From Solobacterium sp. UBA3691 (GTDB taxonomy: Bacteria > Bacillota_I > Bacilli_A > Erysipelotrichales > Erysipelotrichaceae), in NCBI GenBank assembly GCA_002372175.1, contig DFIS01000024.1:1-22873 (forward strand): a DNA stretch of 22,873 nt, in the 5' to 3' direction. The stretch's first letter is position 1. Every line of letters begins with the position of its first letter. This document shows positions 6,972 to 13,974 of this stretch, in pieces. A program made the position numbers and the translations under genes. The notes under the pieces were generated by a model. That model made no database searches. It was not told the origin of the DNA and saw only the letters and a program-made list of their open reading frames with translations.

Positions 6972-8507
6972 ATGGAAACTCCGTATGCGATTGAGATGTT
7001 AAACATCACCAAGCGCTTTCCCGGAATTATCGCCAACGATAATATTACGCTTCAGCTGAAACGTGGTGAGATCCACGCTTTACTGGGTGAAAACGGTGCC
7101 GGCAAATCTACACTGATGTCGGTGCTGTTTGGCCTGTATCAGGCTGAAGAGGGTATTATCAAGAAGGATGGTAAGGAAGTTAAGATCAATAATCCAAATG
7201 ACGCCAACGATCTTGGTATCGGTATGGTCCATCAGCACTTTAAGCTTGTACAGTGCTTTACCGTACTGGAGAATATCATTCTCGGTGTTGAAACAACGAA
7301 GAACGGTGTACTGCAGAAGGATGAAGCCAGGAAGAAGGTCATGGCTCTGTCTGAGAAGTACGGGCTGACGGTAGATCCGGATGCTTTGATTCAGGATATT
7401 ACCGTCGGTATGCAGCAGAGAACAGAGATCCTCAAGATGCTGTACAGAGATAATGAGATCCTGATCTTTGATGAACCTACGGCTGTATTAACACCGCAGG
7501 AGATCGAAGAACTGATGCAGATCATGAAGAATCTTGCAAAAGAGGGGAAGTCGATCCTGTTTATCTCACATAAGCTCAATGAGATCATGGAAGTGGCAGA
7601 CAGGTGTACGGTCTTAAGACGAGGCAAGTATATCGGTACTGTTGATATCAAGAATACGACGCAGGAAGAGCTTTCCCGCATGATGGTTGGCAGAGATGTA
7701 CAGTTGGTCGTTGAGAAGGGTCCTGCCCATCCCGGTGATGTTGTCCTCGATATCCAGGGAATGACGGTAGCTTCCAAGGTTCATGATAATAATGCGGTAA
7801 AGAATGTTTCCCTGCAGGTACGTTCCGGAGAGATCGTCTGTATTGCCGGTATCGACGGTAACGGACAGACCGAGTTTGTTTACGGTCTGAGCGGTCTGGA
7901 GCCTCTTGTATCGGGTAAGATCACACTCTGCGGTAAAGATATCAGCCATGCTTCGATTCGCGAAAGAGCGGCTGAAATGAGCCATATTCCGGAAGACAGA
8001 CATAAACATGGTCTGGTCCTGGATTATCCGCTGGAGTATAACCTGGTACTGCAGAGATACTGGCAGTCGGAATTCTCAAAGAACGGTATCCTGGATCATA
8101 AGGCTATACGTGAGTATGCGGACAGACTGATCGAAGAGAACGATGTACGTTCCGGTCAGGGTGCGATCACGATCGCAAGGTCGATGTCCGGAGGCAACCA
8201 GCAGAAGGCAATCATCGCCAGAGAGCTGGATAAACAGCATGAGCTGCTGCTGGCAGTTCAGCCGACCAGAGGTCTCGATGTCGGTGCCATCGAAGGTGTG
8301 CACAGAAAACTGATCAAGGAGAGAGACAGCGGGAAGGCGGTACTGCTTGTATCCCTGGAACTGGAAGAGGTCATGAATGTCTCCGACAGGATCCTGGTCA
8401 TGTATGAAGGAGAGATCGTCGGTGATCTCGATCCCAAGCAGATAACGGTGGAAGAGCTCGGTCTGTATATGGCCGGAGCCAAGAGAAACACCGGGGAGGG
8501 TGCATAA
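6972..8507 (+). CDS. nucleoside ABC importer, two-domain ATP-binding protein (NupO-like)
   Basis: A 511-residue protein with two ABC domains, the usual size for the BMP-linked ATPase. Domain 1 has Walker A GENGAGKST (39-47), QHFKL as Q-loop, the variant signature VGMQQR (145-150) and Walker B ILIFDEPT (163-170). Domain 2 has a degenerate Walker A (GIDGNGQTE, no Lys), a full signature MSGGNQQK (405-412) and AVQPTRGLD where the catalytic Glu is Gln. The asymmetry is normal in this family. It energises uptake with the two permeases. The start is ATG 6972, with GGAAGGAGG some 12 nt upstream, a long spacing but with no closer start codon. The stop abuts the ATG of the first permease. Confidence 0.93.
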   Translation: METPYAIEMLNITKRFPGIIANDNITLQLKRGEIHALLGENGAGKSTLMSVLFGLYQAEEGIIKKDGKEVKINNPNDANDLGIGMVHQHFKLVQCFTVLENIILGVETTKNGVLQKDEARKKVMALSEKYGLTVDPDALIQDITVGMQQRTEILKMLYRDNEILIFDEPTAVLTPQEIEELMQIMKNLAKEGKSILFISHKLNEIMEVADRCTVLRRGKYIGTVDIKNTTQEELSRMMVGRDVQLVVEKGPAHPGDVVLDIQGMTVASKVHDNNAVKNVSLQVRSGEIVCIAGIDGNGQTEFVYGLSGLEPLVSGKITLCGKDISHASIRERAAEMSHIPEDRHKHGLVLDYPLEYNLVLQRYWQSEFSKNGILDHKAIREYADRLIEENDVRSGQGAITIARSMSGGNQQKAIIARELDKQHELLLAVQPTRGLDVGAIEGVHRKLIKERDSGKAVLLVSLELEEVMNVSDRILVMYEGEIVGDLDPKQITVEELGLYMAGAKRNTGEGA

Positions 8508-9641
8508 ATGAATGAGAAAGTAAGCTTCTTCAAGCGTCCCGGTGTACAGACGTTCGTGTCCTCCATCATCTGTGTTGTCTTCGGTCTGTTACTTGGTTTT
8601 ATCATCCTGTTTGTGATCAATTCCAAAGGTGCGGTGACAGGTATCGTTACCCTGTTAAAGAACTTCATGAACTATCCCAGTCAGGCAGCCCAGATGAAGT
8701 ATCTGGGTAATACTCTGGTCAAGACAGCTCCGCTGCTGATGTGTGCCCTGTCGATCTGTTTCTGCTACAAAGCTGGTCTCTTCAATATCGGTGCGGCAGG
8801 ACAGTATGTTGTCGGTGCCGGCGCCTGCCTGTACGCAGCGCTTGCGCTGAAGCTTCCGTGGATCGTCTGCCTGCTTTGTGCAGGTGTTGTCGGTGCTGTC
8901 TGGGGCATGATCGTCGGCTTCCTGAAAGCTAATCTGAACGTGAATGAAGTCATCTCCGGCATCATGTTGAACTGGATCGGATTATATCTGGTCAATATGT
9001 CACTGACCGGTGTAAAGGAGCTGTCCAGCCCGTATACGCTGAAGCTGGCAACTGTCAATCCTTCGGCGCTGATGCCTTCGATGGGTCTTTCTGCACTGTT
9101 CTCAAAGAACCAGTATGTGACGATCGCCATACCGTTATCGGTCCTGACGGCGGTACTGCTGTGGTTTATCCTGAATAAAACAACATTCGGTTATGAACTG
9201 AAAGCGACAGGCTTCAACAAGGAAGCTGCCAAATACGCCGGTATGAAGGAAAAGCGTAATATCATCGTGACCCTGGCGATCGGCGGTGCGCTTGCCGGTA
9301 TCGGTGCTTCCTTCCTGTATCTGACCGGATTTGAAGAATGGTCGGTTGCGCAGTCTTCGGTTCCTTCCATGGGCTTTAACGGTATTGCGGCTACCTTCCT
9401 CGGCGGTCTGAACCCGATCGGTACGATCTTTGCGTCATACTTTATTCAGCATATTACAAGCGGCGGTGCATATCTGGATAAGGGATTATATCCTTCACAG
9501 TGTTCGGATCTGATCATTGCTCTGATCATTTATCTCTGTGGATTTGTCCTGTTCTTTAAGACAGTCATGAACAGCCGCAGGAAAGCGCCGGTAAAGGATA
9601 CACGCTTTAAACCGGAAGAGAAAGGAGGGAAGACAGAATGA
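8508..9641 (+). CDS. nucleoside ABC importer permease (NupP-like)
   Basis: A 377-residue inner-membrane permease of the branched-chain amino acid/ribose/nucleoside permease superfamily. It has many hydrophobic segments. CYKAGLFNIGAAGQYVVGA is the core pattern of BMP-linked permeases, followed by LKANLNVNEVISGIMLNWIG and later GFNGIAATFLGGLNPIG. The tail is basic and soluble. The start codon lies directly after the ATPase stop (no gap), with GGGGAGGG as SD inside the end of the ATPase gene, so the two are translationally coupled. The stop overlaps the second permease by ATGA. It forms the channel with that protein. Confidence 0.93.
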   Translation: MNEKVSFFKRPGVQTFVSSIICVVFGLLLGFIILFVINSKGAVTGIVTLLKNFMNYPSQAAQMKYLGNTLVKTAPLLMCALSICFCYKAGLFNIGAAGQYVVGAGACLYAALALKLPWIVCLLCAGVVGAVWGMIVGFLKANLNVNEVISGIMLNWIGLYLVNMSLTGVKELSSPYTLKLATVNPSALMPSMGLSALFSKNQYVTIAIPLSVLTAVLLWFILNKTTFGYELKATGFNKEAAKYAGMKEKRNIIVTLAIGGALAGIGASFLYLTGFEEWSVAQSSVPSMGFNGIAATFLGGLNPIGTIFASYFIQHITSGGAYLDKGLYPSQCSDLIIALIIYLCGFVLFFKTVMNSRRKAPVKDTRFKPEEKGGKTE

Positions 9642-10579
9642 CATTACTGATCCAATATACACTGATCTTCGCTTCTGTATTACTGCTGGTAGCTCTCGGC
9701 GGATGTTTTGCGGAACATTCCGGCGTCATTAACCTTGGTCTTGAGGGTATTATGGTCATCGGTGCCATGGGCGGTGCTCTGGCAATGAAGTATATGCCTT
9801 CCGGCACGCCTGCGATCCTGATGATCCTGGTGGTATCACTGTGCTCGATCCTGCTTGGTATGCTGTATTCGTGCCTGCTTGGTGTAGCTGCGATCCACTT
9901 CAAGGCTGATCAGACACTTGTCGGTACCGCAATGAATATCCTGTCTGTGGCAGCTGCAGCTGTTATCGTCAAGGCGATCAATGTCGCTGAGAATCCCGAC
10001 AATATTTCCTCAACGATCCAGTATACAGGAGCCAGACAGGCCTTTACGGTACGTCTTGGCAGCTTTGAATTCAACTGGTTCGTTCTGATCGCACTGTGTG
10101 CACTGCTGATCTCACACTTTGTCCTGTATAAGACAAAGTTCGGTCTGCGTCTTATGGCCTGCGGTGAGAATCCTCAGGCAGCTGACTCCGTCGGTATCAA
10201 CGTATACAAGATGCGCTGGGCCGGTGTGCTGATCTCTGGTCTGCTCGGCGGTCTCGGCGGGATCGTCTATATTACTGCCGGTGTTTCCGAGTGGAAATTT
10301 GAGGCAGGTGTTGACGGATTCGGCTTCCTGGCTCTGGCCGTCATGATCTTCGGTCAGTGGAAACCGAAGGGAATAGGTCTTGCGGCTCTGCTGTTCGGTG
10401 TATTCCGTGCATTATCCAACGTGTATACAGGCTTCCCGTTCCTGGCTGCGCTGAAGATCCCGGGTATCGTGTATAACATGTTCCCGTATATCATCTCACT
10501 GATCGTTCTTGCCTTTACCTCGAAGAATTCAGCTGCACCTAAAGCAGAAGGTATTCCATACGATAAGGGATCAAGGTAA
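9638..10579 (+). CDS. nucleoside ABC importer permease, second subunit (NupQ-like)
   Basis: A 313-residue permease, shorter than its partner, as usual for this pair. ALGGCFAEHSGVINLGLEGI near the start and LMACGENPQAADSVGINVYK in the middle are typical of the family. FGQWKPKGIGLAALLFG lies near the end. The start overlaps the preceding gene by ATGA with AAAGGAGGG upstream, so expression is coupled. A 14-bp terminator closes the unit. The pair plus the two-domain ATPase is the standard architecture of nucleoside importers such as B. subtilis NupNOPQ. The substrate itself cannot be read from the sequence. Confidence 0.93.
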   Translation: MTLLIQYTLIFASVLLLVALGGCFAEHSGVINLGLEGIMVIGAMGGALAMKYMPSGTPAILMILVVSLCSILLGMLYSCLLGVAAIHFKADQTLVGTAMNILSVAAAAVIVKAINVAENPDNISSTIQYTGARQAFTVRLGSFEFNWFVLIALCALLISHFVLYKTKFGLRLMACGENPQAADSVGINVYKMRWAGVLISGLLGGLGGIVYITAGVSEWKFEAGVDGFGFLALAVMIFGQWKPKGIGLAALLFGVFRALSNVYTGFPFLAALKIPGIVYNMFPYIISLIVLAFTSKNSAAPKAEGIPYDKGSR

Positions 10580-10591
10580 ACTGATCATCTT

Positions 10592-10625
10592 AAAGGAAGT
10601 ATCTTATAGAAGGTACTTCCTTTTT
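10592..10625 (+). terminator. terminator of the importer operon
   Basis: A 14-bp stem AAAGGAAGTATCTT/AAGGTACTTCCTTT with an ATAG loop and a run of T residues overlapping its 3' end. Confidence 0.9.
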
Positions 10626-10681
10626 CCTTGAGCAATACGCAGTATAATCATAGAAGAAGTAAGTGCTTGGAAGGAGTTAAC

Positions 10682-10882
10682 ATGGACAGATTTGAATATA
10701 AAGTGTTTGCGTATGATACCAAAGGATTCTTCGGCGGCAGTGTTGAAGTAGAACAGCTTGAAGAACAGCTGAACCTGTTTGGTGAAGAGGGATGGGAGAT
10801 GGTCAGCTGCACCAACTCCACACAGAGCTACGGTGCTTCCAAGAGTATCGTATGTGTCTTCAAACGGAAGATACAGCTGTAA
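10682..10882 (+). CDS. DUF4177-type small protein
   Basis: A 66-residue cytoplasmic protein of the DUF4177 pattern: MDRFEYKVFAYDTKG at the start, then a Glu-rich linker, LNLFGEEGWEMVSCT as the conserved core and a beta-strand end VCVFKRKI. The function of the family is not known. The start is ATG 10682, with GGAAGGAG 6 nt upstream; an in-frame upstream extension (from 10628) runs into the promoter region and is rejected. TATAAT at 10643-10648 may be its -10, without a clear -35. It is monocistronic between two terminators. Confidence 0.8.
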   Translation: MDRFEYKVFAYDTKGFFGGSVEVEQLEEQLNLFGEEGWEMVSCTNSTQSYGASKSIVCVFKRKIQL

Positions 10883-10899
10883 GTCTGGATAACATGATA

Positions 10900-10923
10900 A
10901 AACCAGGAGTTCGCTCCCGGTTT
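10900..10923. terminator. probable bidirectional terminator
   Basis: AAACCAGGAG and CTCCCGGTTT pair with one mismatch across a TTCG loop. The flanks are A-rich on the left and T-rich on the right. It lies between the convergent DUF4177 gene and ttcA. Confidence 0.65.
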
Positions 10924-10963
10924 ATACGTATTGCCTTGTGTATTGTTTAAGAGGATCCCCAGA

Positions 10964-11818
10964 TCACTTCTTCGGGTATATTTCATGGAAATCATGAAGT
11001 ACACCGTCTTTTTTATATCCTGGGAAGGTCTCGATCTGCACAGCATGCAGGGATCTGAAGATATTATCCTCGATGTTAGGATTCTCCCGTTTCAGCTGTT
11101 TGATCAGGGCCTTGACTTCTCTGCGCTTGGAGGAGACTTCTTCGTCATTCTCAGCCAGGCGTTCGGTAAACTTGCATGCACACTGGATGAATGAGAGATC
11201 ATTGTAGTTCACCCAGCGCAGGATATCGTGTTCCTTGATCATATACAGGGGACGGATGAGTTCCATATCCTCATAGTTTTCACTGTGGCTCTTGGGAATG
11301 ATCGTTTCCAGCTTGGAGCTGTAGAACATTGCCATGACGGTCGTTTCGATCACATCGTTGAGGTGATGACCGAGGGCGATCTTGTTGCAGCCGAGTTCAC
11401 GGGCCTTGCTGTAGAGGGCGCCGCGTCTCATCTTTGCACAGAGGTAGCAGGGACTGCGGTGGTTGATCACATCCGTGACCGCGAAGATATTTGTCTCAAA
11501 GATCGTCAGGGGCAGCTGCAGCAGTTTGGCATTCGCTTCGATCTCGGCTCTGATCTCCGGCTTGTATCCGGGATCCATGACCAGATAGGTAAGCTCAAAG
11601 GGGATCTCGCTCTGTTTCTGCAGCATCTGCATCAGTTTTCCCAGCAGCATCGAATCCTTACCGCCGGAGATGCATACAGCGATATGATCACCGGCTTCGA
11701 TCAGATCATACCGGTTGATCGCTGTCAGAAAGTTAGCCCATATCTCTTTTCTGTATTTCTTGTAGACCGAACGTTCGATCAGCTGTGCTTTAGTCAGTTC
11801 TCTTGCCATAACGTCCAT
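10964..11818 (-). CDS. ttcA: tRNA 2-thiocytidine biosynthesis protein TtcA
   Basis: A 284-residue PP-loop ATPase. SGGKDS (51-56) binds ATP. Cys124 and Cys127 (in SPCYLC) and a third Cys at 213 or 215 (IQCACKF) match the three Cys that hold the [4Fe-4S] cluster in TtcA. GHHLNDVIET is the second conserved core, typical of TtcA/TtuA-like sulfur transferases. The enzyme thiolates cytidine 32 of certain tRNAs. Among the alternatives, CTU1/TtuA-like proteins normally have extra zinc-finger Cys, which are absent here. The start is uncertain: ATG 11818 and ATG 11809 are in frame and neither has an SD. An extended -10 abuts the first, which favours 11809 and a leaderless message. Confidence 0.88.
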   Translation of the reverse strand: MDVMARELTKAQLIERSVYKKYRKEIWANFLTAINRYDLIEAGDHIAVCISGGKDSMLLGKLMQMLQKQSEIPFELTYLVMDPGYKPEIRAEIEANAKLLQLPLTIFETNIFAVTDVINHRSPCYLCAKMRRGALYSKARELGCNKIALGHHLNDVIETTVMAMFYSSKLETIIPKSHSENYEDMELIRPLYMIKEHDILRWVNYNDLSFIQCACKFTERLAENDEEVSSKRREVKALIKQLKRENPNIEDNIFRSLHAVQIETFPGYKKDGVLHDFHEIYPKK

Positions 11819-11827
11819 AGTTTAGCA
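11819..11827 (-). promoter_or_regulatory. extended -10 element touching the ttcA start
   Basis: On the minus strand TGC-TAAACT ends directly before ATG 11818 and 9 nt before ATG 11809. No SD occurs between. It would place the transcription start at or within a few bases of ATG 11809. Confidence 0.4.
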
Positions 11828-11860
11828 GGTTTTTCATACACAGAAAAGAGGGGAATATGC

Positions 11861-11875
11861 ATGCCTGACAGGTAT
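11861..11875. repeat. near-perfect 15-nt palindrome between ttcA and the CPBP gene
   Basis: ATGCCTG-A-CAGGTAT, with one mismatch across the axis. It lies between the divergent ttcA and CPBP promoters and could be a regulator site. Confidence 0.35.
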
Positions 11876-11881
11876 ATTTAC

Positions 11882-11911
11882 TGGACTTTCTCTGTGCAGA
11901 GTGTATACAAT
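11882..11911 (+). promoter_or_regulatory. candidate promoter of the CPBP gene with a palindrome in the spacer
   Basis: TGGACT (11882-11887), 18 bp, TACAAT (11906-11911). The spacer contains CTCTGTGCAGAG (11890-11901), two 5-nt arms around TG. The start codon is 35 nt downstream. Confidence 0.45.
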
Positions 11912-11945
11912 AATCGCAAGTAAACATAGTTAGGAAGTACAGATA

Positions 11946-12881
11946 ATGAAAAAAATCTTCAGGATGATCCATACGGAACGTTTCCGCTGGTATGACCATT
12001 TCATTATAGCGGTTCTGTCATCATTGATTCTGCTTATTCTGTCCATGTTACTGGGGGAGATCATCGAGAATCTTGTTCTTCATGTTCCTCAGGATCTTGA
12101 TCCGTTCTGGGCTACATTCTATATGTATTTCAATACGGTCTGGGCATGGATCGGCATGGTCCTGTTCATGCTGATCCTGAAGCACCGACGGCCGATCCTG
12201 AAAGCTGTCGGAACACGTCCGAAGGGCAATACCATACGTTTCCTGCTTCTGGGTCTTCTGATCGGCGGCGGGATGAACTTTCTCTGTGCGGCTGCTGCCA
12301 TGATCAACCGTGATATCCATATTACGTTTACGGAACTGCATCCGGTACGTTTCCTGCTTCTGTTATTTGCGGTATTTGTGCAGTCTTCCAGTGAGGAGCT
12401 CGTTGACCGTGCTTATCTGTTTCAGATCCTGAAGAAGGGTTACCGCAGCAAGTGGGTAGCGATCATCGGCAATTCACTGATCTTTTCGCTGATGCACGGA
12501 GCCAATCCCGGTGTTACACCGTTAGCTTTAGGCAATATATTCCTGTCAGGACTGCTGTTTTCTCTGTTTGTCTGGTATTTTGATTCCCTGTGGTGTGCTT
12601 TCGGTATCCATACCGGATGGAACTTCATGCAGAGCATATTCCTCGGTCTTCCCAACAGCGGTATTGTTGTACCGTACTCCGTGTTTGAACTGGATACGGC
12701 AGCTGCCTCCAATTCCCTTGTATATAACGTAAACTTCGGCATTGAGGGGACTGTATTCTCGGTGATCGTACTTGCGGCTGCATGTGTGATCACGTATATC
12801 CTCGGCAAAAAGCGTAACCAGGAGCCGACGGAAATCTGGCCTCCGGCAAAGCCGAAACAGCAGGCTGCAGATCAGCAGTAA
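11946..12881 (+). CDS. CPBP-family intramembrane glutamic protease
   Basis: A 311-residue polytopic membrane protein with about eight hydrophobic segments. All three CPBP (CAAX protease/bacteriocin-processing) motifs are present: EELVDR (Glu150, Glu151, Arg155), FSLMH (Phe180, His184) and HTGWN (His222, Asn226). The catalytic Glu and His should therefore be intact. Family members cleave within or at the membrane and can serve in bacteriocin self-immunity, but no bacteriocin gene is nearby. The C-terminus after residue 290 is Pro/Lys/Gln-rich and soluble. The start is ATG 11946 with a weak AGGAAG upstream. It is divergent from ttcA and separated from the next gene by two hairpins. Confidence 0.88.
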   Translation: MKKIFRMIHTERFRWYDHFIIAVLSSLILLILSMLLGEIIENLVLHVPQDLDPFWATFYMYFNTVWAWIGMVLFMLILKHRRPILKAVGTRPKGNTIRFLLLGLLIGGGMNFLCAAAAMINRDIHITFTELHPVRFLLLLFAVFVQSSSEELVDRAYLFQILKKGYRSKWVAIIGNSLIFSLMHGANPGVTPLALGNIFLSGLLFSLFVWYFDSLWCAFGIHTGWNFMQSIFLGLPNSGIVVPYSVFELDTAAASNSLVYNVNFGIEGTVFSVIVLAAACVITYILGKKRNQEPTEIWPPAKPKQQAADQQ

Positions 12882-12927
12882 TACCCGCTTTGGTATTACA
12901 TCTTTAAGTACCATTATTGCATGGTAC
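12879..12927 (+). terminator. two short hairpins after the CPBP gene
   Basis: TAATACC/GGTATTA (12879-12885, 12892-12898) includes the stop codon. GTACCAT/ATGGTAC (12908-12914, 12921-12927) follows. Neither has a good T-tail, so termination would be weak; the second may instead belong to the next promoter. Confidence 0.35.
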
Positions 12928-12959
12928 AGATAATAATGACTATACACATGATGATGTGT
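12917..12959 (+). promoter_or_regulatory. candidate promoter and operator of the pRiA4b-like gene
   Basis: TTGCAT (12917-12922), 18 bp, TATACA (12941-12946). The -10 overlaps ACACAT-GATG-ATGTGT (12944-12959), a 16-nt inverted repeat, so a repressor there would block the promoter. Confidence 0.45.
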
Positions 12960-13013
12960 CTTATACAGAGTATGTTACTGATGGATGATACCTTGAAAAC
13001 AGGGAGGTTCAAT

Positions 13014-13850
13014 ATGAAAGCATATCGTTTTAAGATCACTCTGAGAAACAGCCATCCGCCGATCTGGAGACGGATCATTGTGCCCGCAGCAGCCGGATTT
13101 GATCAGTTTTCCAAAATCATACAGGATCTTTTCGGTTTTGAAGGATATCATATGGCAGAATTCCGTTTTCCGAATCTGGATCAGACGATGTGGGAAGAAA
13201 TGGATAATTACGGCTGGGATTCGCATCTGATCATGGCCAGACATTGTCTCGAGGAATTTGAAGAAGATAAAAGATTTATTTATACCTATGATTTCGGAGA
13301 TAACTGGGAGTTCATGATCCAGCAGGAAGAGATCATGGATTATTATGCATATAACTATCCGACACTTTTAAAATATAAAGGTGATAATCTGATCGAGGAT
13401 GTAGGAGGAATTTACGGATATGATCAGATCCGCTCTGCATGGGATGATCCGGAATTCATAGCTAATGAATATCTGATGGAAATGGCTGGTGATCAGGATC
13501 TCTATCGGTTTGAGAAAGAAGCGGTACAGGAAAAGCTTAAATTCTATACATTTTCTGAAACATTCATACCAGATGAAAGTGCGGATCCTGAGGATGATAT
13601 TGACGACACTCCGGAACTGGATTCGATTCAGGAAATACTGGAACAGGAGAGGCTTCCGGAAAGCTTTGGTGAACTGGCGGCGTTTGCGGCTCTGGTTCAG
13701 ACGCAGGCAGTTGCGGAAGCTGTCAGCCGTATCTCGGAAGCATACAGAATCCCGGCAGACGATTTGATCGATACGATCACCGGCTCAGAAGAAGAAAAAG
13801 AAATGATCGAGTTCTTTTGCAGCGAGACGAGCAACAGCAGAATGAACTGA
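13014..13850 (+). CDS. plasmid pRiA4b ORF-3-like (IS1096 TnpR-like) family protein
   Basis: A 278-residue cytoplasmic protein. The N-terminal half is a pRiA4b ORF-3 domain: YRFKITLRNSHPPIWRRI (4-21), then a conserved GFEGYHMAEF, YTYDFGDNWEF in the middle and EDVGGIYGYDQ later. The C-terminal third is acidic (Asp/Glu-rich), then helical. The role of the family is unknown; members occur alone in chromosomes or linked to mobile elements and are often poorly annotated. The start is ATG 13014 with GGGAGG 7 nt upstream. Longer in-frame starts upstream cover the promoter and palindrome and are rejected. No transposase adjoins it here. It has its own promoter candidate and terminator. Confidence 0.85.
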   Translation: MKAYRFKITLRNSHPPIWRRIIVPAAAGFDQFSKIIQDLFGFEGYHMAEFRFPNLDQTMWEEMDNYGWDSHLIMARHCLEEFEEDKRFIYTYDFGDNWEFMIQQEEIMDYYAYNYPTLLKYKGDNLIEDVGGIYGYDQIRSAWDDPEFIANEYLMEMAGDQDLYRFEKEAVQEKLKFYTFSETFIPDESADPEDDIDDTPELDSIQEILEQERLPESFGELAAFAALVQTQAVAEAVSRISEAYRIPADDLIDTITGSEEEKEMIEFFCSETSNSRMN

Positions 13851-13866
13851 TCAGGAAGATGAAGAT

Positions 13867-13904
13867 CCGGATTCCTGCAGGATAATGCAGGAACCGGTTT
13901 TTTT
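13867..13904 (+). terminator. terminator after the pRiA4b-like gene
   Basis: CCGG(A)TTCCTGCA pairs with TGCAGGAACCGG (12 bp, one bulged A), followed by seven T residues. Confidence 0.9.
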
Positions 13905-13925
13905 AATCGGTACACAAGTTCCAAC

Positions 13926-13937
13926 GCCTGATCAGGC
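13926..13937. repeat. 12-bp perfect palindrome between two terminators
   Basis: GCCTGATCAGGC lies between the convergent terminators. It may add to transcript termination or be chance. Confidence 0.35.
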
Positions 13938-13945
13938 AGGGTATG

Positions 13946-13966
13946 AAAAAGGTGCCTTGCGGCACC
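13946..13966 (-). terminator. terminator of the glucosidase gene
   Basis: On the minus strand GGTGCC-GCAA-GGCACC is followed by TTTTTC, 8 nt after the stop codon. Confidence 0.8.
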
Positions 13967-13974
13967 CTGTGTAC

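Noticed and set aside
11946..12881. A bacteriocin or immunity system around the CPBP protease
   Set aside because: No short double-Gly peptide, LanM, ABC exporter or regulator gene is nearby; the neighbours are ttcA and a pRiA4b-like gene.
12921..13013. Longer start for the pRiA4b-like protein
   Set aside because: The added residues are not part of the family domain and would cover the promoter, the 16-nt palindrome and the SD of ATG 13014.
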